Assembly: GCA_052066835.1 (NCBI GenBank)
Contig: JBQHRJ010000003.1
DNA length: 64,000 nt
Origin: UBA2821 sp902763335
Lineage (GTDB): Bacteria > Bacillota > Clostridia > Lachnospirales > Lachnospiraceae
Direction: 5' to 3' (one strand)
The notes under the pieces are model-generated. The model worked only from the letters and a program-made list of their open reading frames with translations, had not been told where the DNA came from and did not search any database. Both the position numbers and the translations under genes were made by a program. Below are positions 42,777 to 52,047 of the stretch, piece after piece; position 1 is the first letter of the stretch; each line of letters opens with the position of its first letter.

Positions 42777-42867
42777 TGTGTCAAAAGGTGCTACGTACCA
42801 GCCGAACACAATATGTGCCATTGCAAGCCAGCTTGCAAATGCACATATTTGTGTCGGCGAAAACTTC
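42777..42867. repeat. Family A palindromic element, copy 3 (right outer arm lost)
   Basis: This copy keeps the left arm end TGTCAAAAG, the first hairpin (GGTGC-TAC-GTACC), and a nearly perfect central stem of about 27 bp (42801-42828 with 42831-42858) capped by GCAAGC-CA-GCTTGC. The third hairpin and the right outer arm are missing. It lies in the leader of trpB, about 90 bp before the start codon. Confidence 0.8.
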
Positions 42868-42958
42868 TATTATGTATGTGCAGCCTATAAATTGCACAAG
42901 TTTAATAAAGAAGGATTCACAAAAGTCTAAAAATATAAACATGGAAAGGATCAAAAAA

Positions 42959-44329
42959 ATGGACAAAAAAATACCTTATAAAATTTATCTTGATGAACAG
43001 GAGATGCCGAAGCAGTGGTACAATGTGCGTGCTGATATGAAGAAGAAACCGGCTCCGATTCTTAATCCGGCAACATTAAAACCGGTAACTGTAGAGGAAC
43101 TTGAACCGATATTCTGTACAGAACTTGCAAAACAGGAGCTTGATGATACTACAGCATATTTTGACATTCCGGAAGAGATAAGAAACTTTTACAGAATGTA
43201 CAGACCTTCACCACTTGTAAGAGCATACTGCCTTGAAGAAAAACTTCAGACACCTGCCCACATATATTATAAATTTGAGGGAAATAATACATCAGGAAGC
43301 CACAAGCTGAACTCAGCTATAGCACAGGCTTACTATGCTAAGAAACAGGGACTTAAAGGTGTAACTACAGAGACAGGTGCAGGTCAGTGGGGAACAGCAC
43401 TTTCAATGGCTTGTTCATACTTTGATCTTGACTGTCATGTATATATGGTTAAGTGTTCATACGAGCAGAAACCATTCAGAAGAGAAGTGATGAGAACATA
43501 TGGTGCGCAGGTTACACCTTCACCATCTATGAATACAGAGGTAGGAAGAAAGATTAACAAAGAATTTCCGGGTACTACAGGAAGTCTTGGATGTGCCATT
43601 TCTGAGGCTGTAGAGGCAGCAACAACTCATGAGGGTTACAGATATGTACTTGGTTCTGTTCTCTCGCAGGTTCTTTTACACCAGTCAGTAATCGGACTTG
43701 AAGCTAAGAGTGCACTTGATAAATACGGCATCAAGGCTGACATGGTTATCGGATGTGCCGGAGGCGGTTCGAATCTCGGTGGACTTATTTCTCCGTTTGC
43801 CGGTGAAATGTTAAGAGGAGAGGCTGATTACAAGCTTATAGCAGTAGAGCCTGCATCATGCCCTAGCCTTACAAGAGGAAAATATGCATATGACTTCTGT
43901 GATACAGGTAAAGTGTGTCCACTTGCTAAGATGTATACACTTGGAAGTGGATTTATTCCATCAGCTAATCACGCAGGAGGACTCAGATATCATGGAATGA
44001 GTTCAGTTGTTTCAGAGCTTTATGATCAGGGACTTATTGAGGCGAGAAGCGTAGAGCAGACAGAGGTATTCAAGGCAGCAGAAACATTCGCAAGAATAGA
44101 GGGTATTCTTCCGGCACCTGAAAGTAGCCATGCTATCAAGGTGGCAATGGATGAGGCTCTTAAGTGTAAAGAAACAGGTGAAGAAAAGAATATCGTATTC
44201 GGACTTACAGGTACAGGATATTTTGATATGGTTGCATATCAGAAATACAATGATGGTGAAATGGGAGATTTCATTCCTTCAGATGAAGACCTTGCTAAGT
44301 CATTTGCAACACTTCCTAAGGTTGATTAA
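42959..44329 (+). CDS. trpB: Tryptophan synthase beta chain, TrpB2 type
   Basis: This 456-residue PLP enzyme joins indole and serine to make tryptophan. The PLP lysine is Lys116 in NNTSGSHKLNSA, the phosphate-binding loop is CAGGGSNLGG, and TETGAGQWG is the catalytic-domain motif. The length and the N-terminal PYKIYLDEQEMPKQWYNV place it in the longer TrpB2 group, which often lacks a TrpA partner; no other trp gene is visible. A longer reading frame upstream to 42755 is translated repeat and leader. The start at 42959 is supported by GGAAAGGA 8 bp upstream. Confidence 0.93.
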   Translation: MDKKIPYKIYLDEQEMPKQWYNVRADMKKKPAPILNPATLKPVTVEELEPIFCTELAKQELDDTTAYFDIPEEIRNFYRMYRPSPLVRAYCLEEKLQTPAHIYYKFEGNNTSGSHKLNSAIAQAYYAKKQGLKGVTTETGAGQWGTALSMACSYFDLDCHVYMVKCSYEQKPFRREVMRTYGAQVTPSPSMNTEVGRKINKEFPGTTGSLGCAISEAVEAATTHEGYRYVLGSVLSQVLLHQSVIGLEAKSALDKYGIKADMVIGCAGGGSNLGGLISPFAGEMLRGEADYKLIAVEPASCPSLTRGKYAYDFCDTGKVCPLAKMYTLGSGFIPSANHAGGLRYHGMSSVVSELYDQGLIEARSVEQTEVFKAAETFARIEGILPAPESSHAIKVAMDEALKCKETGEEKNIVFGLTGTGYFDMVAYQKYNDGEMGDFIPSDEDLAKSFATLPKVD

Positions 44330-44381
44330 TGCAGTTACGGGATTATAATGTGACTATCAGCAGAAGCAGGAGGAATTATTA

Positions 44382-45971
44382 ATGTCTGATTTAAAAAATG
44401 AGATAGGCAAGCGAAGAACGTTTGCCATTATCTCACATCCCGATGCGGGAAAGACAACATTGACAGAAAAGTTTTTGTTATATGGAGGTGCAATTAATCT
44501 TGCAGGTTCCGTAAAAGGTAAAAAAACAGCAAAACATGCGGTATCTGACTGGATGGAGATAGAGAAACAGAGAGGTATTTCGGTAACTTCATCTGTGCTG
44601 CAGTTTAATTATGGCGGATATTGTATAAATATTTTGGACACTCCGGGACATGAAGATTTCTCGGAGGATACCTACAGAACGCTTATGGCTGCAGATTCGG
44701 CAGTTATGGTCATCGATGCATCAAAGGGTGTTGAGAAACAGACCATAAAGCTTTTTAAGGTATGTGTGATGAGACATATTCCAATCTTTACATTTATAAA
44801 TAAGATGGACCGTGAAGCAAATGATCCGTTTGAACTTTTAGATGATATAGAAAATGTTCTTGGAATAAAGACATGTCCGATAAACTGGCCTATAGGATGC
44901 GGTAAGAATTTTAAGGGTGTATACGACAGACACGATAAGATGGTATCCGTATTTAAGGCTGCAATGAACGGACAGAAGGAAGTTGATACAAAGAATATTC
45001 CGGTAGATTCGGATGAACTTTTAGAAGAAATAGGGCAGTTTAATAAGGATAAACTCGATGAGGATATTGAACTTCTTGACGGAGCCAGTGCAGAGTACAA
45101 TCTTGATGAGATACAGGCGGGAGAATTGTCACCGGTATTTTTCGGTTCAGCATTGACGAATTTTGGTGTGGAGACGTTCCTTAAGCATTTTCTTAAGATG
45201 ACTACACCACCGCTTCCGAGAATATCTGATCAGGGTGTGATTGATCCGTTTGGTGAGGATTTCTCGGCATTTGTATTTAAGATTCAGGCGAATATGAATA
45301 AGGCTCACAGAGACCGAATTGCATTTATGAGAATATGTTCTGGTAAGTTTAATGCGGGAATGGAAGTAAATCATGTGCAGGGAGGCAAGAAAGTAAAACT
45401 TGCCCAGCCACAGCAGATGATGGCACAGGAGCGGCATATTGTTGAAGAGGCATATGCCGGTGATATCATAGGTGTGTTTGATCCGGGTATATTTTCCATA
45501 GGAGATACACTTGAAAGTTCCAATAAGAAATTTGCTTTTGAGGGAATACCTACATTTGCACCTGAACATTTTGCCAGAGTGCGACAGATGGATACCATGA
45601 AGAGAAAACAGTTCATAAAGGGAATAAACCAGATTGCCCAGGAAGGTGCCATACAGATATTTCAGGAATACAATACCGGTATGGAAGAGATTATAGTAGG
45701 AGTTGTGGGAGTCCTTCAGTTCGATGTGTTAAAGTTCAGACTTGAGAATGAATACAACGTAGAGATAAAGCTTGAGCAGCTTCCATATGAACATATACGC
45801 TGGATAGAGAATAAAGACATAGATTTGAATAAGATTGTCGGAACATCAGACATGAAGAAGATAAAAGATCTTCATGACAGACCGCTTTTACTGTTTGTAA
45901 ACAGTTGGAGTGTGGGAATGGTTCTTGACAGAAATGATGGTCTTGAATTATCAGAATTTGGTAAAAATTAA
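44382..45971 (+). CDS. prfC: Peptide chain release factor 3
   Basis: This 529-residue translational GTPase recycles RF1/RF2 from the ribosome. G1 is SHPDAGKTTLTEK (residues 18-30), the switch region has RGISVTSSV, G3 is DTPGHEDFSEDTYR, and G4 is NKMDRE. The C-terminal RF3-specific domain is complete, with GVVGVLQFDVLKFRLENEY and PYEHIRWI. The length matches E. coli RF3 (529). AGGAGG precedes the ATG. It ends before a strong terminator region shared with the convergent gene. Confidence 0.95.
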   Translation: MSDLKNEIGKRRTFAIISHPDAGKTTLTEKFLLYGGAINLAGSVKGKKTAKHAVSDWMEIEKQRGISVTSSVLQFNYGGYCINILDTPGHEDFSEDTYRTLMAADSAVMVIDASKGVEKQTIKLFKVCVMRHIPIFTFINKMDREANDPFELLDDIENVLGIKTCPINWPIGCGKNFKGVYDRHDKMVSVFKAAMNGQKEVDTKNIPVDSDELLEEIGQFNKDKLDEDIELLDGASAEYNLDEIQAGELSPVFFGSALTNFGVETFLKHFLKMTTPPLPRISDQGVIDPFGEDFSAFVFKIQANMNKAHRDRIAFMRICSGKFNAGMEVNHVQGGKKVKLAQPQQMMAQERHIVEEAYAGDIIGVFDPGIFSIGDTLESSNKKFAFEGIPTFAPEHFARVRQMDTMKRKQFIKGINQIAQEGAIQIFQEYNTGMEEIIVGVVGVLQFDVLKFRLENEYNVEIKLEQLPYEHIRWIENKDIDLNKIVGTSDMKKIKDLHDRPLLLFVNSWSVGMVLDRNDGLELSEFGKN

Positions 45972-46024
45972 AAACAGCATTCCCCATACCATGTAAATGT
46001 GGTAAAGGGAATACTGCTTATACA

Positions 46025-46067
46025 ATTCCGGAATGTGGTGTATGCCATGTTCCGGAATTAATTTTTT
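46025..46067. terminator. Terminator between prfC and the BMP-family gene
   Basis: A perfect 10-bp stem (AATTCCGGAA with TTCCGGAATT) and a T tract on the plus strand overlap the stop codon of the minus-strand gene. A second hairpin (CATTCCC...GGGAATA) lies just upstream at about 45977-46014. Confidence 0.75.
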
Positions 46068-47164
46068 GGTGTCATATCATCATGTTTAATGTTTTCAAGA
46101 CCGAGATCATCAAGGTCTACGGTTGTATCACTTATTATGCTGATAGAATCATCTGATAAATGTTTGTACATTTTCTTATAATCATCTTCAGGAAAATCTT
46201 TTATTATATCCGTATTTGGAATAAAGTTTATAGCATCGTTTGCTGAGCTTAACGTTATTGAATTTCCACCTTCAAATTTGCCTGAAAAGTAAGATTTCAC
46301 ACTTGTGTATACGGCACTTTTTATGTTCTTAATAACTGAACCTGCAACGGCTTTGGAATCTGAAAGATTTATTCCTACATTTATAAGTAATCCGTTATGC
46401 TTAAGTGCATATTCATTGATTGTTTCTGATAAATCCTTATTACATACAAAGATTATGTCAGTGCCGGATTTTATGGCTTTTTTGACATATCGCAACGGAT
46501 AGCTTTTCTTTGCGTGAGCAATATTGCGGCTTTCAAGTTCCACAGTTATGTCCTCCTGTGAAGCTGCATAATTTGCACCCTGAACAAATCCATAATAGTA
46601 GTGGAGTTCGGTATAATTATCCGTGTTGTATAAAACAGACAGGGAATCATATCCGCATTTTACGGCACAGTATCCTGCAAGGAATCCTGATTCGTCATCA
46701 TCAAACAGCAGAGAAGTGACATTGCTGTTTGTCTGGGTTATCGAACCGTCATTGTTTGCCGGTTCACTGTCAACAAGTATAAAATTCACATCAGAGTATC
46801 TGTCCTGCGCTTGATAGACGGTTTCATTCAGCTGTGAATCTGCACATACAATAAGCTCTGCCCCGTTTTTGACTGCCTCATCAACAATGGAAAGATTTGA
46901 TTCAACGGAGTCATCGGCAGATTTGTAATAAGTATATGATATATTATTTTTATCACAGTATTCGCTGATACCCTCATAGGCAAACTGGTTAAATGAATTG
47001 TCATCTATATCTGATGAATTGGTAATCAGTGCGACTTTATATGTCTTTTTTTCTTCAGCCTTATCACGGAACAATATATGTGAAAAAATTCCGACGCATA
47101 TGATTATAAGTGCAATCAGAATGGAAATCACAAGTCCCGTGCTGAATTTATGATGTTTATGCAT
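46058..47164 (-). CDS. BMP-family extracytoplasmic substrate-binding protein
   Basis: This 368-residue protein has an N-terminal membrane anchor (residues 8-32) rather than a lipobox. It is followed by a basic-membrane-protein/PBP1-like fold: TYKVALITNSSDIDDNSFNQFAYEGI, VDEAVKNGAELIVCADSQ, and DDDESGFLAGYCAVK, which is the typical hinge segment. Related proteins bind nucleosides for ABC transporters, but no permease gene is adjacent, so it may be a sensor or an orphan. The ATG at 47164 was chosen over an upstream in-frame TTG because AAAGGA precedes it. Confidence 0.8.
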   Translation of the reverse strand: MHKHHKFSTGLVISILIALIIICVGIFSHILFRDKAEEKKTYKVALITNSSDIDDNSFNQFAYEGISEYCDKNNISYTYYKSADDSVESNLSIVDEAVKNGAELIVCADSQLNETVYQAQDRYSDVNFILVDSEPANNDGSITQTNSNVTSLLFDDDESGFLAGYCAVKCGYDSLSVLYNTDNYTELHYYYGFVQGANYAASQEDITVELESRNIAHAKKSYPLRYVKKAIKSGTDIIFVCNKDLSETINEYALKHNGLLINVGINLSDSKAVAGSVIKNIKSAVYTSVKSYFSGKFEGGNSITLSSANDAINFIPNTDIIKDFPEDDYKKMYKHLSDDSISIISDTTVDLDDLGLENIKHDDMTPKN

Positions 47165-47317
47165 AAGCAATAATAATCCTTTCAATAATTGGGTCTGACC
47201 GTAAACGCATACCTATTTCAATAATACTATGAAAACGGGAAAATGGCAACTTGCTTTTAAGGATATCATTAAGTATACTGATATATGGAAGAGAAAACAT
47301 GAACTTTGGGAAATGAC

Positions 47318-47435
47318 TTTGTATGTCAAAAGGGTGCTGCACACCGGCCGGACACAATATGTGTTATTGCAAGCTAGCTTGCAAATGCACATATTTGTGT
47401 CGGCTGTCCCCCTGTAGGGGCTTTTGACATACAAA
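47318..47435. repeat. Family A palindromic element, copy 4 (complete)
   Basis: This 118-bp element has perfect 15-bp outer arms (47318-47332 with 47421-47435), a first hairpin (GGTG-CTGCA-CACC), a central stem of about 27 bp capped by GCAAGC-TA-GCTTGC, and a third hairpin CCCC-TGTA-GGGG (near 47409-47420). The outermost arm bases differ from copy 1 but pair perfectly. It lies between the divergent BMP-family and dGTPase-like genes. Confidence 0.85.
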
Positions 47436-47493
47436 TCCGGTGATTTTTAAGGAATTTTCCTAAGTTCACAGTCAGTTTCAGGAGGGAATATAA

Positions 47494-48726
47494 TTGGCTA
47501 ATTATATACAGTTATCAAAAGAAATACAGGAAAGAATACAGGAAGACCGTAGTAAACATTATGTGAATCCTTATTCGTGCAGTGATGAGGATATAATAAG
47601 AAGAAATCCCGAACGTGACAGGGCAAGTATCCAGAGACCGGCATTTGTAAGGGATATTGAGAAAATAATTCACAGCCCATATTACAACCGGTATACAGAC
47701 AAGACGCAGGTGTTTTCATTTTTTAGAAACGATGACATATCAAGAAGAGGGTATCATGTTCAGCTGGTTGCAAGGATAGCACGTAATATAGGAAATGTTC
47801 TGGGACTCAATGAGAGTCTGATAGAGGCGATAGCCCTTGGGCATGACATAGGACATACACCCTTTGGTCATGCAGGAGAACATATACTTAATAAAATCTA
47901 TAACGAAAAAACCGGCAGATATTTCAATCACAACGTCCACAGCGTAAGAGTTCTTGATAAAATATTCAGCAGAAATATAAGTCTTCAGACTCTAGATGGC
48001 ATAATATGTCACAATGGGGAATTTGTTGAACAGGAGTACAGACCGCACAGTCTTAAAGGTTTCGATGAATTTGACAGGATGGTGGAGAACTGTTATACAG
48101 ATAAGAACAACATAAAGAAACTTGTGCCGTCCACCCTTGAGGGATGTGTAGTGAGAATATGCGATATGATAGCATATATCGGCAAGGACAGACAGGACGC
48201 ACTTCAGACAAATATGTTTGATACACCACCGGTATTTTCAGAACTCAGTATCGGAACGACAAATGCGGAAATGATTAACAATCTGTCGGTCAATATTATC
48301 GAAAACAGTTACGGAAAAGATTATATATATCTTGATAATCAGTATTATGAAGACATAAAAAAGGCTAAAGATGAAAACTATGAAAAGATATATTTCAATG
48401 AAAAGATAGAGAGTAAGTATGATGATGTGATAGAGCCGATGTTCTGGGAGATATATGAAAAACTGTATGGTGACCTTATTAGTGGAAATGAGGAATCTGT
48501 CATATTCAGACATCATATGAACTTTGTGCGTGAAAATGAAAAATATTATGATAAGGATTTTACTTATCAGAATGAGGAACCGGCACAGATAGTTGCAGAT
48601 TATATTGCAAGTATGACAGATGACTATTTTATTGATTTATATTCGTATTTATTCCCTAATGGGAAATTTACAGGCGAAAAAAATGGAATAAAATACATAG
48701 GATATTTTGAGCAGGATTGTAAATAA
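47494..48726 (+). CDS. dGTPase-like HD-domain deoxynucleotide triphosphohydrolase
   Basis: This 410-residue HD-domain enzyme is related to deoxyguanosinetriphosphate triphosphohydrolase, which cuts dNTPs to deoxynucleoside and tripolyphosphate. The metal-binding histidines are in GYHVQLVARIARNIG and ALGHDIGHTPFGHAGE (the HD motif), followed by NHNVHSVRVLD and CDMIAYIGKDRQDA. It uses a TTG start at 47494 with AGGAGGG 7 bp upstream. The substrate could be dGTP or other dNTPs. It is probably a single-gene unit. Confidence 0.88.
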   Translation: MANYIQLSKEIQERIQEDRSKHYVNPYSCSDEDIIRRNPERDRASIQRPAFVRDIEKIIHSPYYNRYTDKTQVFSFFRNDDISRRGYHVQLVARIARNIGNVLGLNESLIEAIALGHDIGHTPFGHAGEHILNKIYNEKTGRYFNHNVHSVRVLDKIFSRNISLQTLDGIICHNGEFVEQEYRPHSLKGFDEFDRMVENCYTDKNNIKKLVPSTLEGCVVRICDMIAYIGKDRQDALQTNMFDTPPVFSELSIGTTNAEMINNLSVNIIENSYGKDYIYLDNQYYEDIKKAKDENYEKIYFNEKIESKYDDVIEPMFWEIYEKLYGDLISGNEESVIFRHHMNFVRENEKYYDKDFTYQNEEPAQIVADYIASMTDDYFIDLYSYLFPNGKFTGEKNGIKYIGYFEQDCK

Positions 48727-48799
48727 CACTTTTCAAACATATTTTTTTATGATATCATTAGCGATATGGCTTTAAATAATTATGAAAGTAGGTAACAAA

Positions 48800-49996
48800 A
48801 TGAAGAAAAAATTATTGGCGGTTGGACTTTGCGTTGCTTTGGCATTTTCAACGGCTGCATGTGGCAAGAGTTCAGATAAAACTGTGGCGACTGCAGGTGA
48901 GGCAGAGACTAATAAAGCAGGAGAGCTGATGGCGGGTAAGACTGCTTCAACTGTTAAGTTATGTGATTACAAGAATGTTAAAGTTGGTAAATCTACAGAA
49001 AATGTAGATGAGGATTCGTATAACAGTGCAATAAACAATATATTGAAATCTTTTTCAACATCTGAGAAAGTTGAAAAGGGACAGGTTAAAGATGGTGATG
49101 TTGTAAATATAGATTACAAGGGTACTATCGACGGACAGGAGTTTGAAGGCGGTACTGCTTCAGGACAGGATCTTACTATAGGAAGTAATTCATTTATAGA
49201 TGGATTTGAGTCAGGATTAATCGGAGCAAATGTAGGTGATACAGTTACATTGAATCTTACATTCCCTGAAAATTACTCAAATACAACTAAAATAAATGAC
49301 GAGGAAGTAAGTCTTGCAGGAAAAGCTGTTACTTTTGAAGTAAAGATAAACTACATTACAGTTACAAATACACCTGAACTTACAGATGATTTTGTAAAAG
49401 AACATGGTGAAGATTATGGTGATGCAACTACAGTTGAAGAACTTAACACTTATGTAAACAATCAGATAGCACTCAGTAACAAGCTCAGCAAAATATGGCC
49501 GAATATTGTATCAGACTGTACGGTTGATATTGATGCTAAAGAGAAACAGACAAAATATTCTGAGTTATATACTTACTATGAGAATGTTGTAAAGACAAAT
49601 TATGGAATAGAGCTTGAGGAATATGTTAAGCAGGTAAATCAGACTATGGATGATTTTGAAAAGTCTATACAGGACGAGGCTGAATATCAGATAAAATGTC
49701 AGGCTATATCAAACGCTATAGCAAGAGCAGAAAATATAACAGTTACAAATGAAGAGTATGATAAGAAGGCTGAATCTGATATGGAATACTATGGATACAA
49801 GACACTTAAAGAGTATCAGAAAGTATATCCAAAGCAGGAGATAGTAGACAGCCTTATATACTACAAAGTTCTTGAATTTATAGGAGAAAATGCAGAAGTT
49901 GTAGATGATGCAGAACTCGAGAGTGAGACAGAGGCATCTTCAGAGGCTTCGACAGAAACTTCAACAGAAGCTGAGTCAACAACAGCGGCTGAATAA
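48800..49996 (+). CDS. Trigger-factor-like FKBP peptidyl-prolyl isomerase lipoprotein
   Basis: This 398-residue exported lipoprotein has a signal peptide ending in FSTAAC, where Cys27 or nearby would be lipidated. An FKBP-type PPIase domain at about residues 85-185 (DGDVVNIDYKGTIDGQEFEGG... FIDGFESGLIGANVGDTV) precedes a trigger-factor-like C-terminal helical domain (about 190-375) and an acidic Glu/Ser/Thr tail. It should fold secreted proteins at the outer face of the membrane, as PrsA does in other Bacillota. The start at 48800 follows GTAGGT. A terminator follows the stop. Confidence 0.88.
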   Translation: MKKKLLAVGLCVALAFSTAACGKSSDKTVATAGEAETNKAGELMAGKTASTVKLCDYKNVKVGKSTENVDEDSYNSAINNILKSFSTSEKVEKGQVKDGDVVNIDYKGTIDGQEFEGGTASGQDLTIGSNSFIDGFESGLIGANVGDTVTLNLTFPENYSNTTKINDEEVSLAGKAVTFEVKINYITVTNTPELTDDFVKEHGEDYGDATTVEELNTYVNNQIALSNKLSKIWPNIVSDCTVDIDAKEKQTKYSELYTYYENVVKTNYGIELEEYVKQVNQTMDDFEKSIQDEAEYQIKCQAISNAIARAENITVTNEEYDKKAESDMEYYGYKTLKEYQKVYPKQEIVDSLIYYKVLEFIGENAEVVDDAELESETEASSEASTETSTEAESTTAAE

Positions 49997-50005
49997 TGAG
50001 ATAAC

Positions 50006-50045
50006 AAAAAACTGATGTGAATGAATCTTTCACATCAGTTTTTTT
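50006..50045. terminator. Bidirectional terminator between the PPIase and CapA genes
   Basis: A 15-bp stem (AAAAACTGATGTGAA with its near complement) has T residues downstream on the plus strand and A residues upstream. It serves the convergent genes at 49996 and 50035. Confidence 0.9.
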
Positions 50046-51444
50046 TAATATTTCCTGAATCATCTATCACTGCATTGAATGAAAGATTTTGCAGAAAATC
50101 ATATATTCTTCTGGTTTCTACCGGGTCTGTTTTTAATGAGGTCGTGTAATTTTCCTGCATACATGGTAAAAATTTTATATTTTTTACACCTGTATGGGAA
50201 AGCTCCAATTCGATTGCTCCGGTTTCCTTTGTTTCGTAATTGAACCAGAAATCTCCAAGACTGTAGAAGATAGGCTTATCATTGTAATATTCTATGCCCT
50301 GAAGGACATGAGGATGACCACCAACCACTACATCCGCTCCGGCATCTATAAACTGGTGCCCCATAGTCTGCTGATAATCAGTAACCTTGTGGCTGTCCTC
50401 GGTACCCCAGTGTACATATGCTACCAGATAATCACATTCTTTCTTTGCTGATGATATGCCATCAAGATATTTTGTACTGTCATATGTAAGAAGTATTCCC
50501 GGTGAATCTGTGCCGGCACCCGGAGTGAAGCGTATTTTTTCAGCTCTTGAAGCTCCGACAAATCCTATCTTCATTCCATTTACAATGTAATATACAGGAC
50601 GGGATGCCTCGTCAAGGTTTTTACCGCCGCCAAAATATTTTATATCGTTATTTTTAAGTGTGTCGAGCGTATCATAAAATGCATCTGCACCATAGTCGTA
50701 TACATGATTGTTCGATACAGAGACCACATCTGTTCCAAGTTCTTTGAGAATGGATATCCGTGACGGGTCAGTGCGGAATGTATATAGTTTTCCGTTGAGC
50801 GGTTCTCCGCGTGTGCTAAAAGAAAACTCATTATTTAACATAAATATATCAGCCGAATTAAGTTCATCAATAAAATTCTGGGATATACACTGATTAAGGA
50901 TTTCACCGGATTCTTCATATTTATTAATTGTGTACCAGTTTTCTGAAAGACATAAGTCTCCGGCAAATGCAAGCTTTATACTGTCAGCAGATGTTTTGTC
51001 CATGTAAACAAGATTGTCTGATGAGTTCTGTGTATAATAGTCCCAAAGAACATGAAATGTACATCCGGTTGATTTATACCAGAAATCAGAAGTATAGCTT
51101 CCAGATTTTAATGATTCGGCCAGTTGTTTTGCTATTTTCTGATCATAATTTTTGCACATCCATTTTAAAAAGTCGGCATCAAGTTTTTCGGTAATATAAG
51201 AGTCGTTAATGGATGACATGTTTTTAGTAATTATTCGATAATAATCATTAAAGCCGTTTATATATGCGATTGTAGGAACTGTAATGAGATTATTATTGTC
51301 CTTAAAAGGATTATCCTGTTCGTTTTTTTGTTCCTGTAGCTGACCGGATGTGGAAACAGTCTGTGCCTGTCCACATCCGGATAGAAGAATTACAATAATT
51401 ATTACATAACTGATAAGAAATAACTGATTTTTGCGTGTTGACAT
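50035..51444 (-). CDS. CapA-family lipoprotein (poly-gamma-glutamate synthesis-type metallophosphoesterase)
   Basis: This 469-residue exported lipoprotein has a signal peptide with lipobox LLSGC near residue 24. After a spacer it carries a PGA_cap/CapA domain from about residue 160: LAFAGDLCLSENW, MLNNEFSFSTRGEP, VVSVSNNHVYDYG, YVHWGTEDSH and ADVVVGGHPHVLQGIE, the metal-binding Asp/Asn/His motifs of this calcineurin-like fold. Relatives take part in cell-surface polyglutamate or other envelope functions, and no capBC genes are nearby. The gene lies 2 bp downstream of the small gene at 51447 and is probably cotranscribed with it. Confidence 0.88.
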   Translation of the reverse strand: MSTRKNQLFLISYVIIIVILLSGCGQAQTVSTSGQLQEQKNEQDNPFKDNNNLITVPTIAYINGFNDYYRIITKNMSSINDSYITEKLDADFLKWMCKNYDQKIAKQLAESLKSGSYTSDFWYKSTGCTFHVLWDYYTQNSSDNLVYMDKTSADSIKLAFAGDLCLSENWYTINKYEESGEILNQCISQNFIDELNSADIFMLNNEFSFSTRGEPLNGKLYTFRTDPSRISILKELGTDVVSVSNNHVYDYGADAFYDTLDTLKNNDIKYFGGGKNLDEASRPVYYIVNGMKIGFVGASRAEKIRFTPGAGTDSPGILLTYDSTKYLDGISSAKKECDYLVAYVHWGTEDSHKVTDYQQTMGHQFIDAGADVVVGGHPHVLQGIEYYNDKPIFYSLGDFWFNYETKETGAIELELSHTGVKNIKFLPCMQENYTTSLKTDPVETRRIYDFLQNLSFNAVIDDSGNIKKN

Positions 51445-51446
51445 TG

Positions 51447-51854
51447 TTACTCGCTGTGCCTTAAAACAACTTTTCTTATATCATCAGCGCTTCTGAAGGT
51501 GACACCCATCGTATCTATCTGATAATTATAGAAAGTTGATGCAAACATTTCCATTACATAAGAGTGGTAATGTTGTGGGAAACTTTTAAATATATTGTAC
51601 ATTTCATTGAAAAACTGTGGTTCACGTCTGAATTTAGATGAAACAACCCATGCAGCAATAATGGAAATGCAATATTTTTCAGTTTCCTCAATACATTTTA
51701 TGGCATCCAATTTTGAGGTAAGAATCTGATAGTCTTCATAGTCCATGTTAAGGATACTTCCCATCATAACATGAATGCCCATATGATTTGTTATCTGCCT
51801 GATGATAGAGTTCTGGATATCCGTTAAACTATTGTTGTATGACCATATTGACAT
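51447..51854 (-). CDS. Small protein of unknown function
   Basis: This 135-residue, mainly helical soluble protein has no signal peptide (MSIWSYNNSLTDIQNSIIRQITNHMG...). I recognise no family. The start at 51854 has GGAGG 5 bp upstream; an in-frame ATG four codons earlier overlaps that site. It is the first gene of a two-gene unit with the CapA lipoprotein. The helical repeats (MYNIFKSFPQHYHSYVMEMFASTFYNYQ) might mediate protein contacts, but this is only a guess. Confidence 0.65.
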   Translation of the reverse strand: MSIWSYNNSLTDIQNSIIRQITNHMGIHVMMGSILNMDYEDYQILTSKLDAIKCIEETEKYCISIIAAWVVSSKFRREPQFFNEMYNIFKSFPQHYHSYVMEMFASTFYNYQIDTMGVTFRSADDIRKVVLRHSE

Positions 51855-52047
51855 ATATACCTCCATTCCGGCGGGAAATAATAAAGTTCCGCACCAATCT
51901 TATTTTTGCATATGTAATAATCTTGTAAATTATCTGTTAAATCTATTATAGCACGTTTTAGCGGAAATTGGAATTGGGAGAACGGATTTGTATTATAATG
52001 GAAAGTGTGGTAAAATTGAAAAAAATCAGAATAAGGAGAAGTTGCTT

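Noticed and set aside
42755..42958. An N-terminal extension of trpB, and a small open frame (42712-42930), reading through the repeat.
   Set aside because: These codons translate the family A element. The start at 42959 has a proper ribosome site and matches the TrpB2 N-terminus.
51867..52047. A promoter for the MBL-fold gene based on TATAAT near 51996.
   Set aside because: A -10-like sequence is present, but no -35 lies at 16-18 bp, so I did not list it. I see nothing else in this gap.
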